Below are positions 1 through 7,227 of a stretch of DNA of 11,104 nucleotides, piece after piece. Both the position numbers and the translations under genes were made by a program. The notes under the pieces are model-generated. The model saw nothing but the letters and a program-made list of their open reading frames with translations. It was not told where the DNA came from and searched no databases. Every line of letters starts with the position of its first letter. The stretch's first letter is position 1. This DNA comes from an uncultured Bacilli bacterium. Its GTDB lineage: Bacteria; Bacillota_I; Bacilli_A; RF39; UBA660. The stretch is from positions 12,336-23,439 of the forward strand of contig CAOVIS010000004.1 of the NCBI GenBank assembly GCA_948543905.1, given 5' to 3'.

Positions 1-1
1 T

Positions 2-268
2 GAAATAGTTGTTAATATTCGGTCTTTAAGATATCAGGCTTATGGAATTGAAAGCCCTTTAGATTATCAAAATTATATGAAGATGATATCCGGTGATGGC
101 TGGTATATTTTAATAGATAACAAAGGAGAAGTGGAATCAGGAATTTTAAGTGATGATAAGGATGTTTTGGAAGAATATAATAAATATGTTTCACAGATTA
201 ATAAATCGGTTTCTAATACTGGAGGCAAATTAATAAGAGAATTAAAAAAGGTAGGAGATGGTAAATAA
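2..268 (+). CDS. Hypothetical protein, C-terminal part (5' end outside window)
   Basis: The reading frame is open from base 2 to the TAA at 266-268, so the gene starts upstream and only its last 88 residues are visible. The first ATG (77) has no Shine-Dalgarno site and lies inside continuous coding sequence, so it is not taken as the start. The visible part is soluble and charged, with a hydrophobic patch 'GWYILIDNKGEVESGIL' followed by a probable helical tail rich in Lys and Asn. No membrane segment, signal peptide or catalytic motif is seen. The stop codon shares its last A with the ATG of the next gene (TAATG), which suggests translational coupling and a shared operon. I do not recognise the family. 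A small partner or regulator of the next protein is possible but is only inferred from the spacing. Confidence 0.65.
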   Translation, partial: EIVVNIRSLRYQAYGIESPLDYQNYMKMISGDGWYILIDNKGEVESGILSDDKDVLEEYNKYVSQINKSVSNTGGKLIRELKKVGDGK

Positions 269-924
269 TGCTATACTTGGAAAATGCAAAAGAGAGCTTT
301 GCTAATGCACAAAGTACATTTGGAGATAATGAAGAGGTTGAGTTTTATCATCGATTTTCAAAAATGATTCCTGATATTGTAGATGTTGATACTTTAATTT
401 TAGCTTTTAAGATAGCTTTAAAGGATGTAGAAATGGAAGGTAAAAATACATTACCTTATATTGCTTTAGTTCCTCATTATGTAAGACAATGTACATCTTT
501 TGAATTTGCTCATGAGTTTCGAAAAAAATATAATGCTGAAATATTAGGATTAACTCAAGAAGAGCTACCGGATGTTGATTATGGATGTATAGAAACTGAA
601 CCAGATATTATAGATATTTCGAGTAAGGATAGGAATGAAGTTTTAGCGGCATTATATAATGCTAGTACGCCAATTGGAAGAGGTTTTTCTGAGTATAATC
701 CTATGCCTTGGACTAAAGAGATAGCTAAGATGTATTTTGAGAGATATGGTACTGTTAATTCTGAGGGATTAATATGCTTTAAATGGATATTTGGACGTCC
801 TGTTAATTGTAAATTTGGCGATGGTTTAGTGTATGTTAGAGGTTATAATAATGATAATGAACCAGGACTTGCTCAAAGAGCTATAGCAACTTGTCCTAAT
901 ATCAATAGAAATAAAAAATTATAA
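268..924 (+). CDS. Conserved hypothetical protein, soluble, about 218 aa
   Basis: The start is ATG 268 with AGGAG at 253-257, 10 nt upstream, inside the end of the previous gene. The protein has no signal peptide or membrane helix. Residues about 122-208 ('EVLAALYNASTPIGRGF', 'YNPMPWT', then an aromatic stretch, 'FGRPVNCKFGDG', and a tail ending 'AQRAIATC') resemble, from memory, an uncharacterised bacterial domain with an ALYNA-x(4)-G-x-G-F motif followed by a Y-x-P-x-P-x-T motif. In that domain a short beta segment and an Asp/Asn-rich turn precede a small C-terminal helix. Residues 1-110 are acidic and mainly helical, and I do not recognise them. The gene is coupled to the upstream partial gene, and the nuclease gene downstream has its own possible promoter. 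The function is unknown. The pair could be an accessory (phage- or toxin-related) cassette, but nothing in the sequence proves that. Confidence 0.8.
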   Translation: MLYLENAKESFANAQSTFGDNEEVEFYHRFSKMIPDIVDVDTLILAFKIALKDVEMEGKNTLPYIALVPHYVRQCTSFEFAHEFRKKYNAEILGLTQEELPDVDYGCIETEPDIIDISSKDRNEVLAALYNASTPIGRGFSEYNPMPWTKEIAKMYFERYGTVNSEGLICFKWIFGRPVNCKFGDGLVYVRGYNNDNEPGLAQRAIATCPNINRNKKL

Positions 925-982
925 AATTAATTTCTTATATGTTTAGCTTGTTCGTTTAATTATTTATTATTATGCTATTTTA

Positions 983-991
983 TGATAGAAT
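983..991 (+). promoter_or_regulatory. Possible extended -10 promoter of the DUF3883-type gene
   Basis: TGATAGAAT fits TGn-TAnAAT, an extended -10 element. No convincing -35 box lies at 16-18 nt spacing. Transcription would begin near 998, at the start of the GGGGG ribosome-binding site (998-1002) and 8 nt before ATG 1011. This very short leader matches several other genes in the window. Confidence 0.4.
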
Positions 992-1010
992 GTTTTTGGG
1001 GGAATGAATT

Positions 1011-2012
1011 ATGAGTGATGAAGAATTTATAAATTTTAGTTTAAGTGTTTTTAAGCGAATGCAAGTTCATGATAAAAGTGATAAAACTCTTTATGATGAT
1101 TTAAGAAAACTAAAAATTTTTATGATTCAAAATGCTGATAGAATATGTGTACAAAATTTTAAAAGGTTAATTCTAGATTTTTATATTAATTTATTTAATG
1201 ATTCTCAGTTAATTTTAGCTTTAAATATAAATGATGTTTTGAAATATGAAAAACAGATAAAGGTTTATCAAAATTTACCTTTTACAAAATGCAATTTATA
1301 TGGAGATTATTTAGCTCGGATTATTGAAATTCCGTCTAATGTATATGGTAAGTTTTATAGAGAGTTTTTTTGGGTATTGGAAACATATTTTCCCGTTTTA
1401 GCAAATAGTGCTTATTTTCAAGCCTTAAGACAGTTTGTTTTAGAAAATGATAGAATAATTCATAGCGGAAGAGATGATTATTATGATTTAGCGACAGAAA
1501 TATATTATTATAATCAGGCACTTTATGGTTATGATTTTAGAGAATTAGAATTATTTAATGCAATGAGATATCCAAAAAGTTATGAAGAAGGTAGAAATGA
1601 TTTTGTAAATAAAAGACTTGGCAATATTGGTGAAATTTTAGTGTATCAGCAGATTTGTGAATATTATCCTGAGAGTATTTTTGTTGCTAAAGATTTGGGG
1701 AATGGCTTTGGGTATGATATATTTTATAATGATGGGAAAAAACAAAATTTAGTGGAAGTAAAAACGACTAGGCAAATGAGGTTTGATGATTTCTTGATTT
1801 TAAGCGAATCAGAATATGCGACAATGCTTGCTTGTAAGCATGATAATTATGCAGAATATATGGTTTATAGAGTAAAATTAGATAGTAATTTGAAGCCTGG
1901 GGTTACATATCTTAAGATGATTGATGAAGAAACTTTATGTGGTACAGAAAATTCTCAATATAAGCGAATACTTACGCCTAATAATAAATTGGTATTTAAA
2001 AGGGAGATTTAG
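1011..2012 (+). CDS. PD-(D/E)XK nuclease, DUF3883 (NO VEIN C-terminal)-like protein
   Basis: The protein has 333 aa. ATG 1011 is preceded by GGGGGA with 8 nt spacing; the stop is TAG. Residues 1-190 are mostly helical with no motif I can name. The C-terminal part (about 200-300) has the layout of a restriction-endonuclease-like core: Glu208 in 'GNIGEILVYQ', Asp236 in 'GYDI', and Glu249-x-Lys251 in 'LVEVKTT'. This is the pattern of DUF3883-type domains, which are PD-(D/E)XK relatives found in restriction and anti-phage proteins. All four expected catalytic residues are present, so it may be an active metal-dependent DNase. No methyltransferase, helicase or specificity gene is adjacent, so it acts alone or with partners elsewhere. 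A defence role is inferred from the family; substrate and target are unknown. The next gene (cwlD) appears unrelated. Confidence 0.75.
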   Translation: MSDEEFINFSLSVFKRMQVHDKSDKTLYDDLRKLKIFMIQNADRICVQNFKRLILDFYINLFNDSQLILALNINDVLKYEKQIKVYQNLPFTKCNLYGDYLARIIEIPSNVYGKFYREFFWVLETYFPVLANSAYFQALRQFVLENDRIIHSGRDDYYDLATEIYYYNQALYGYDFRELELFNAMRYPKSYEEGRNDFVNKRLGNIGEILVYQQICEYYPESIFVAKDLGNGFGYDIFYNDGKKQNLVEVKTTRQMRFDDFLILSESEYATMLACKHDNYAEYMVYRVKLDSNLKPGVTYLKMIDEETLCGTENSQYKRILTPNNKLVFKREI

Positions 2013-2052
2013 ACAAAAAAATAGTTTTATATTTTAACTAATATTTCTTTTG

Positions 2053-2082
2053 GTTTAAAATAGTTTACTATTTGTTTTAAAC
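2053..2082. repeat. Imperfect inverted repeat between the nuclease gene and cwlD
   Basis: The arms GTTTAAAA (2053-2060) and TTTTAAAC (2075-2082) are perfectly complementary, and inner bases TAG/CTA can extend the stem past a 4-nt bulge. No U-run follows, so it is a poor terminator. It lies about 15 nt upstream of the cwlD -10-like box and could be an operator dyad. It may also be chance in such AT-rich DNA. Confidence 0.35.
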
Positions 2083-2094
2083 ATTTTGTAATTA

Positions 2095-2102
2095 CATATA
2101 AT
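2095..2102 (+). promoter_or_regulatory. -10-like box CATATAAT directly upstream of cwlD
   Basis: CATATAAT ends 5 nt before ATG 2108. It contains a perfect TATAAT (sigma-A) and also resembles the CATA-type -10 of mother-cell and forespore sporulation sigma factors. There is no clear -35 of either class. If used, transcription would start at or next to the ATG, giving a leaderless mRNA; this agrees with the absence of a Shine-Dalgarno site. Confidence 0.4.
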
Positions 2103-2107
2103 TTATT

Positions 2108-2758
2108 ATGAAAAAGTATGTTAAAATATTTATTATAGGAGTTTTGTTAGTAAGTGCTATATTTATTAACATTAGTGTGAAAGCCATGCTTCCTTTAAGT
2201 GGGAAAATTATAGTTGTTGATCCAGGGCATGGTGGAGATGATCCAGGAACTGTAAGTGGAAATATTTATGAAAAAGATATTAATCTTAGTATAAGTAAAT
2301 ATTTAGAGTTGGAACTTACTAAAGTAGGTGCAAGTGTAATCTTAACACGAGAAGGTGATTATGACTTAAGTCATCCTAATGCAAAATGGCGGAAAAAAAG
2401 TGATTTTGATAATCGAATAGGGATGATTAATAATAGCGGAGCGAGTATGTATTTGTCGATTCATTTAAATTATCTTAGTAATACTAGTTATAGTGGAGCT
2501 CAAGTTTTTTATAATAGTGAAGAGAACAAAGAGATTGCTATGGTTTTGCAAGAAGTGTTAAATAAAGAATTAAATGGTGATAGAGAAATTAAGAAAATAC
2601 CTAGTAAAACATATATGTATAGTAAATTAAATATTCCAGGAGTGCTTGTCGAGTGTGGTTTTTTGTCTAATACGAGTGAGAGAGATAAATTAAAAAATTC
2701 GTTATATCAACAAAAAATAGCCTTGACTATAACCGAAGGGCTACTTAATTATTATTAA
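2108..2758 (+). CDS. cwlD: N-acetylmuramoyl-L-alanine amidase CwlD (Amidase_3), spore cortex maturation
   Basis: The protein has 216 aa. The N-terminus 'MKKYVKIFIIGVLLVSAIFI' is a signal peptide or membrane anchor. Then comes 'LPLSGKIIVVDPGHGG', nearly the same as Bacillus CwlD from memory. The Amidase_3 zinc ligands are visible as His41 (DPGHGG), Glu55 (YEKDIN) and His119 (SIHLN), with catalytic Glu182 in 'VECGFLSN'. CwlD-type amidases strip the peptide from muramic acid on the outer face of the forespore membrane. With a deacetylase (PdaA) this makes muramic-delta-lactam, the mark recognised by cortex-lytic enzymes at germination. No SH3b or SPOR wall-binding domain is attached, as is typical for CwlD. 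There is no Shine-Dalgarno site before ATG 2108, so the start rests on the signal peptide. The stop overlaps the stop of the convergent phospholipase-like gene by 3 bases. A housekeeping Amidase_3 is the alternative. Confidence 0.85.
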   Translation: MKKYVKIFIIGVLLVSAIFINISVKAMLPLSGKIIVVDPGHGGDDPGTVSGNIYEKDINLSISKYLELELTKVGASVILTREGDYDLSHPNAKWRKKSDFDNRIGMINNSGASMYLSIHLNYLSNTSYSGAQVFYNSEENKEIAMVLQEVLNKELNGDREIKKIPSKTYMYSKLNIPGVLVECGFLSNTSERDKLKNSLYQQKIALTITEGLLNYY

Positions 2759-3702
2759 TATTCAAAATATTGCATTGTTTTTTTAGAGTTACAATCTATT
2801 CCAGTACAATAATTGATATTTTTAAGAGATGCGATAATATCATCTAGAGGTTTATTTTCTCTTAAGTTTTTGTCAATAGCATTTATGTAATCTTTGGCTT
2901 TTAAGAGAGCTATATCATATAAATCATAGAAAGAGTAGTGATAAGCTTTATTTTTGCCTACGGGATAGCACCACTTTTTGTGTTTTAGATTTAAAGTTTT
3001 GTTATCTATTTTTTTTATGTAGTAGCAATGATATGTTAGACGTTCTTTTGGGTAAATGTTTAAAATGTCAATTAGTTTATAGATGGGTTTTTTTAGTCCA
3101 AAGCGAGAGGCCATACCATGAAGTAAGATAAATTTGTAATTTTTATAACCTTTATAAAATAAAGAGCTGGCATTAGAAATATCAAAAGTATTTTTAAAAG
3201 TGTAATTTATGATTTGAGATAATTCATTGTCATCTTTAAGTTTTTCACATATTTCCTTTTTGAAATTAGCTTTATGAATTGGCTTGTTAAATTTGTAATT
3301 GTATAGTGCAGTGTCCATCATATATTCAATATAATTATGTTTGCCGCGATATTTTTTAGTTTCTTTAGTGCCTTTATATTGACCAGATTTATAGTATATA
3401 AAAGGGTGAATATTAGTATCTAGAACATAGTGACAAATTGATCCGTATAAATAAGCTAAGATAGTGCTATTATTTTCTAAATTGTAATCTTTTATATACT
3501 TGATAATGTTTTTAAAATATGAATTGGTATTATGAGTGTGAGCATGATGACCATATTTAGGTTTGGTAAAAAATAAAATATCAAAGCTCATATTAAAAAT
3601 ATTATAAATGTTTTTACTTGGTTCTATTCTTGATTTTACTATTTCATCTAAACTATTATAGACATCTTTACCAAATAAATTATGGGTTATAGTTGCGGGC
3701 AT
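2755..3702 (-). CDS. Zinc-dependent phospholipase C-like protein (Zn_dep_PLPC family)
   Basis: The start is set at ATG 3702: AGAGGTGG (3708-3715) lies just upstream and the family-typical N-terminus 'MPATITHNLFGKDV' begins there. The frame is open for 26 more codons (to 3780), but those cross the promoter. The 315-aa protein shows the PF00882-type layout of metal-binding His/Asp: His7, Asp41 ('FDILFF'), a His cluster at 52-57, His91, Asp95 and His99 in 'ICHYVLDTNIHPFI', and His122 with Glu126 in 'KHNYIEYMMD'. Relatives hydrolyse phospholipid head groups with three zinc ions. This stand-alone version has no signal peptide, so a cytoplasmic or membrane-surface role is more likely than secretion. 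The tail (about 220-315) has several Cys and Lys residues and is not recognised. Its substrate is unknown. Confidence 0.78.
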   Translation of the reverse strand: MPATITHNLFGKDVYNSLDEIVKSRIEPSKNIYNIFNMSFDILFFTKPKYGHHAHTHNTNSYFKNIIKYIKDYNLENNSTILAYLYGSICHYVLDTNIHPFIYYKSGQYKGTKETKKYRGKHNYIEYMMDTALYNYKFNKPIHKANFKKEICEKLKDDNELSQIINYTFKNTFDISNASSLFYKGYKNYKFILLHGMASRFGLKKPIYKLIDILNIYPKERLTYHCYYIKKIDNKTLNLKHKKWCYPVGKNKAYHYSFYDLYDIALLKAKDYINAIDKNLRENKPLDDIIASLKNINYCTGIDCNSKKTMQYFEY

Positions 3703-3721
3703 TAATACCACCTCTATATGT

Positions 3722-3750
3722 ATTATATCATATTTTTTTAATTTCACCAA
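3722..3750 (-). promoter_or_regulatory. Sigma-A promoter of the phospholipase C-like gene
   Basis: On the minus strand, TTGGTG (3745-3750) and TATAAT (3722-3727) are separated by exactly 17 nt. The predicted start of transcription falls near 3715, at the edge of the AGAGGTGG ribosome-binding site, which leaves a leader of about 12 nt before ATG 3702. Confidence 0.7.
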
Positions 3751-3810
3751 AATTTCACAAAATATTAACATAGAAAACAACTAAATAAACTACAATATAA
3801 GTGTTCTTTG

Positions 3811-3827
3811 TGGTATAATGTTATAAT
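3811..3827 (+). promoter_or_regulatory. Overlapping extended -10 promoters of the Abi_2/htrA unit
   Basis: TGGTATAAT (3811-3819) is a perfect extended -10, and TGTTATAAT (3819-3827) overlaps it. No good -35 is present. The first fits best, placing transcription start near 3826, just before AGGTGG (3828-3833) and ATG 3839. The region is divergent from the phospholipase promoter. Confidence 0.6.
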
Positions 3828-3838
3828 AGGTGGAAGAT

Positions 3839-4748
3839 ATGGAAAAAATATTTAAGACTCTTGATGAACAAATAACCATTTTAAGAAATAAGAATCTTAT
3901 TATAGATGATGTGGATTATGTGAAATTATTTCTTTATTAATGGGTATCGTTATTTATTTATGAAATCTATGAGTGAGAGAATATTTATTGACGGGACTAA
4001 TTTTCGAGAGATTTATGCTTTGTTTAATTTTGACAGACAACTTAGAAATATTCTATTTAAGAATATTCTTATTTTGGAAAATAACATTAAAAGTATTATT
4101 TCTTATGAATTATCGCGGAAATATGGTTTTAAAGAGCGAAAATATTTAAATCCTAGTAATTTTACAAATGATCCAAAACGCACAAGACAAGTTAATGATT
4201 TACTAAAAAAGATTAAAAGACAAATTAGTATTAACGGAAGAGAACATGCGGCGACTAAGCATTATCAAAGTAATTATGGTTATATTCCGCTTTGGATTGT
4301 AGTTAAAGTATTATCATTTGGTATTGTAGGTGAACTTTATACTATTTTAAAAAGAGATGATCAAGAAGAAATTGCAGAAGTTTTTAATGCTGATGTAGAG
4401 AGTTTATTGGTTTATCTTCCTATTATTGCTAATTATCGAAATTTGTGTGCGCATGAAGATATTTGTTATGAACATAAGACACAAAAAGAGATACCTGTGA
4501 CGAAGTATCATGAATTACTTAATATACCTAAAACTAATGGAGAATATATTTATGGTATAAATGATTTATTTTCACTAATTATAATATTGAGACAACTACT
4601 AAGAAGTGATGATTTTAGAATTATGTTAAAGGAGATATCATATGAACTTGATTATTTGGAAGGTAGAATTAAAAGTATAAGTATTGGTAAAGTTTTAGAT
4701 AGGATGGGATTTCCTAAAAATTATAAAGATATAGTAAGGATGGAATAA
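3839..4748 (+). pseudogene. Abi_2 (AbiD/AbiF-like) HEPN protein, interrupted by a frameshift near 3920-3925
   Basis: ATG 3839 has AGGTGG at 3828-3833 (5 nt spacing). It opens 34 codons ending TAA 3938-3940, and residues 6-25 ('KTLDEQITILRNKNLIIDD') are the usual Abi_2 N-terminus. The rest of the family follows in another frame: 'NYFFINGYRYLF' from 3924, then 'FNFDRQLRNILFKNILILE' and the HEPN R-x4-H motif 'RNLCAH' (4437-4454). Joining the frames after codon 28 gives about 302 residues, a normal Abi_2 length. The shift is explained by loss of two A's from an A5 run, leaving AAA at 3923-3925. The downstream ORF has an ATG at 3960 but no ribosome-binding site, so it is not a convincing independent start. 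Abi_2 proteins are HEPN ribonuclease-like abortive-infection factors. The gene may be dead, shifted during translation, or mis-assembled. htrA follows after 2 nt. Confidence 0.8.
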
Positions 4749-4750
4749 TT

Positions 4751-5884
4751 ATGGAAGAAAAAGAACAAAAGAAAAAAAATAATTTTTTAAGAAATAGTAT
4801 TGTTGTTATAATAGTATTTTTTGTAGGGATGGCTGCAATGTATGGGATAACTTACTTTTTTCCTATGGCTGTTATTAGAGACAATGTTATAACAAAACTT
4901 GAAAAAGATATTACAATTACTAATGAAGGAGCTGGGATTGCGGATGCGGTTGAAAAAGTGTATGATTCAGTAGTGGTTGTTAATACTTATGTTAAAGGAG
5001 AACCTTATGCTTCAGGGACTGGTTTTGTTTTTAAAAAAGAAGATGGTAAGGCTTATATTTTAACAAATAATCATGTTATTAATAATGCTAGTGAAGTTTA
5101 TGTAACATTTACCGATGGTAATGTTGTTAAAACTGATATTGTTGGTAGTGATGCTTTATCGGATGTAGCAGTACTATCAGTTGCAGAAAAAAATGTTATT
5201 GCGGTGGCTACTCTTGGTAAAAGTGAATCATTAAGACTTGGAGATACGGCATTTGCAATAGGTGCTCCGTTAGATAGTGCTTATTCTTGGAGTGTTTCAA
5301 GGGGTATTATTTCGGGTAAAGATAGATTAATTGAAGTAGATGTTACCGAGGGAAATACTAAAACACCAATGGTTGTAAAAACTATTCAAACCGATACAGC
5401 AATAAATAATGGAAATAGTGGAGGACCGCTTGCTAATTCTAATGGGGAAGTAATAGGTATTAATTCAATTAAGCTTGCTAGTGAATCTATTGAAGGAATG
5501 GGTTTTGCAATTCCAATTGAAACGGCTTTAGAGTATGCAGAAACTTTTATTAGAGGAGAAAAAATTGTTAGACCATATTTGGGAATTGGAATGGTAGATG
5601 TTTCTAAGGTTTATTATTCTTTTGATAGGACTTATTATCGCTTGATTAGAGATGCGGATGTTACAAAGGGAGTTATTGTAAGTGCAGTGGAAGCTAAGAG
5701 TTCAGCGGCGCTTGCTGGTTTAAAAGAGAACGATATTATTACTAAAGTAGATGGTAAAGAGGTTGCGACTAATGCATATCTTCGTTATTATCTATATGAG
5801 CACAAAGTTGGGGATGAAATGATATTGACAATTATTAGAAATAGTAAGGAAATGGAAATAAAAGTTAAACTTGTAGAAAAATAA
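4751..5884 (+). CDS. htrA: Membrane-anchored serine protease HtrA/DegP family with one PDZ domain
   Basis: The protein has 377 aa. A short cytoplasmic Lys/Glu/Asn-rich N-terminus precedes one membrane helix (about 15-37), so the protease faces the outside. The trypsin-like domain (about 62-270) has the complete triad: His108 (TNNHVI), Asp138 (LSDVAVL) and Ser223 (NGNSGGPL). A single PDZ domain spans about 275-375, with the usual 'GVIVSAVEAKSSAALAGL' and 'NDIITKVDGK' segments. This is the Gram-positive HtrA layout: an envelope quality-control enzyme that degrades misfolded secreted proteins. Its ATG lies 2 nt after the Abi_2 stop, and the AAGGA site (4736-4740) lies inside the end of that gene, so it may be co-transcribed and coupled. 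A private promoter inside the Abi_2 gene cannot be excluded. A strong terminator follows. Confidence 0.92.
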   Translation: MEEKEQKKKNNFLRNSIVVIIVFFVGMAAMYGITYFFPMAVIRDNVITKLEKDITITNEGAGIADAVEKVYDSVVVVNTYVKGEPYASGTGFVFKKEDGKAYILTNNHVINNASEVYVTFTDGNVVKTDIVGSDALSDVAVLSVAEKNVIAVATLGKSESLRLGDTAFAIGAPLDSAYSWSVSRGIISGKDRLIEVDVTEGNTKTPMVVKTIQTDTAINNGNSGGPLANSNGEVIGINSIKLASESIEGMGFAIPIETALEYAETFIRGEKIVRPYLGIGMVDVSKVYYSFDRTYYRLIRDADVTKGVIVSAVEAKSSAALAGLKENDIITKVDGKEVATNAYLRYYLYEHKVGDEMILTIIRNSKEMEIKVKLVEK

Positions 5885-5913
5885 ACTTGTTAACACTACT
5901 TAACAGGTTTTTT
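5883..5913 (+). terminator. Rho-independent terminator after htrA
   Basis: The stem CTTGTTAA (5886-5893) pairs with TTAACAGG (5900-5907) with one G-U pair, around a 6-nt loop. It can be lengthened by A-U pairs into the following T6 run (5908-5913). It overlaps the htrA stop codon and separates htrA from nagZ. Confidence 0.85.
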
Positions 5914-5934
5914 CTTTCTCTTTTTGATAATTTC

Positions 5935-5964
5935 TTGACTAAAAATGGGATTTTGGCTTACAAT
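5935..5964 (+). promoter_or_regulatory. Sigma-A promoter of nagZ
   Basis: TTGACT (5935-5940) and TACAAT (5959-5964) are 18 nt apart, close to the housekeeping consensus. The predicted start near 5971 coincides with the AGGTGA ribosome-binding site (5971-5976), leaving a leader of about 12 nt before ATG 5983. Confidence 0.7.
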
Positions 5965-5982
5965 AATGATAGGTGAGTAGTA

Positions 5983-7128
5983 ATGAAAAAGTTTGTTTTA
6001 ATGGTTGTGGTAACGGCTGTTACTTTAGTGGGTGCGTTTAGTTTTATACCTAAAATTAAGACTCCTAGTGTTACTAAGAAAGATGATATCTCTATTCCTA
6101 GTGAATCTACTGAAAATAATAATCTTTTAGCTAAAATGACTCTTGAAGAAAAGATTGGACAAATGATGATAGTGAGTTATCGAAAACCGGAAATGGATGA
6201 GGAGTTAAAAAATATGCTTACAGTGGTTAAGCCGGGAGGGTTTATATTTTTTAGTGAAAATTTTAGTAATTATGATAAGACTATGGTTTTAATTAATAGC
6301 ATTAAAGATACAGCTAATGTTCCTTTATTTTTAGCTATTGATCAAGAAGGGGGAAGGGTGCAAAGATTAAAGACAATGAGTGGCATAACTGTTAAAAATA
6401 TTCCTAGTATGAGCGAGATTGGAAAAACTAATTCTGAAGATATTGCTTATCAAGTGGGAGTGGATATTGCTAATGATTTGAAAAAAATGGGATTTAATTT
6501 AGATTTTGCACCGGTAATGGATGTTAATTCCAATTCTAAAAATACTGTTATTGGAAATAGAAGTTTTGGAACTGATCCTTATTTGGTTGCAAAAATGGGA
6601 TTATCTTTAGATCGAGGACTAAGTGATAATGAAATTATTCCAACTTATAAACACTTTCCAGGTCATGGGGATACAGTGGCTGATTCACATGTAGAACTCC
6701 CGATTATTAATAAAACTAAAGAAGAACTTATGAGGATAGAGTTAGTTCCTTTTGTTGAAGCAATAAAGAATAATGCTGATATGATAATGATTGGGCATCT
6801 TGCTGTTCCTAATATTACAGGCAATTATAAGCCAGCTTCATTATCTTATGAAGTTATTACGAATTTATTAAAAAATGAACTTGGTTACAAAAACTTAGTG
6901 ATAACTGATGCTTTAAATATGAAAGCTATTACCGATAATTATACAGAAAAAGAAATTTATGAATTAGCGATAAATGCTGGGGTAGATATACTTTTAATGC
7001 CTAGTGATCCAATTAAGGCGGTGAGTATTATAAAAGAACTTATAAATGAAGGTAAAGTTAAAGAAGAAAAGATAAATAATTCAGTTAGAAAAATATTAGA
7101 ATTAAAAGAAAGATATAATATTATTTAA
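5983..7128 (+). CDS. nagZ: Beta-N-acetylhexosaminidase NagZ (glycoside hydrolase family 3), exported or anchored
   Basis: The protein has 381 aa. AGGTGA lies 6 nt before ATG 5983. The N-terminus 'MKKFVLMVVVTAVTLVGAFS' is a signal peptide or uncleaved anchor without a lipobox Cys, followed by a Ser/Lys/Thr linker to about residue 48. The GH3 TIM-barrel covers about 49-380: 'LLAKMTLEEKIGQMM', 'FLAIDQEGGRVQRL' (Asp120), 'KHFPGHGDT' (223-230), the catalytic acid/base dyad Asp234-Ser-His236 and nucleophile Asp309 in 'VITDALNMKAI'. The enzyme releases N-acetylglucosamine from muropeptides or wall fragments. Export implies it acts outside the membrane on wall turnover products, as in Bacillus, where an amidase cooperates; cwlD upstream is an amidase but is spore-specific. 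The second C-terminal domain of Bacillus NagZ is absent. The gene is monocistronic between the htrA terminator and a convergent gene. Confidence 0.9.
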   Translation: MKKFVLMVVVTAVTLVGAFSFIPKIKTPSVTKKDDISIPSESTENNNLLAKMTLEEKIGQMMIVSYRKPEMDEELKNMLTVVKPGGFIFFSENFSNYDKTMVLINSIKDTANVPLFLAIDQEGGRVQRLKTMSGITVKNIPSMSEIGKTNSEDIAYQVGVDIANDLKKMGFNLDFAPVMDVNSNSKNTVIGNRSFGTDPYLVAKMGLSLDRGLSDNEIIPTYKHFPGHGDTVADSHVELPIINKTKEELMRIELVPFVEAIKNNADMIMIGHLAVPNITGNYKPASLSYEVITNLLKNELGYKNLVITDALNMKAITDNYTEKEIYELAINAGVDILLMPSDPIKAVSIIKELINEGKVKEEKINNSVRKILELKERYNII

Positions 7129-7191
7129 TATTTGTAGTAATAAAAGATATAATTTTTTTTAAAATTAAAATCGTTGAAATTCTAAATAAAG

Positions 7192-7227
7192 GAGAGTGTA
7201 AAAAAACGAGAGTGTAAGAGAGTGTAA
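7192..7227 (+). repeat. Three direct copies of the decamer GAGAGTGTAA
   Basis: Identical copies lie at 7192-7201, 7208-7217 and 7218-7227; the last two are adjacent. A fourth, inverted copy (7268-7277) forms the end of the coding sequence of the membrane-protein gene, including its stop codon. The array sits in the convergent intergenic region after nagZ. It is probably a product of local duplication at a terminator. Confidence 0.85.

Noticed and set aside
3703..3780. 26-codon N-terminal extension of the phospholipase-like protein
   Set aside because: It would place the promoter and the ribosome-binding site inside the coding region; the family starts at MPAT.
3960..4748. ATG 3960 as an independent start of a 262-aa Abi protein
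   Set aside because: There is no ribosome-binding site, the coding resemblance continues upstream of it to 3924, and the missing family N-terminus is found just upstream in another frame with a good start.
7187..7201. SD-like AAAGGAG followed by GTG in the decamer array, as a gene start
   Set aside because: The GTG is followed at once by TAA; it is a by-product of the repeated decamer.
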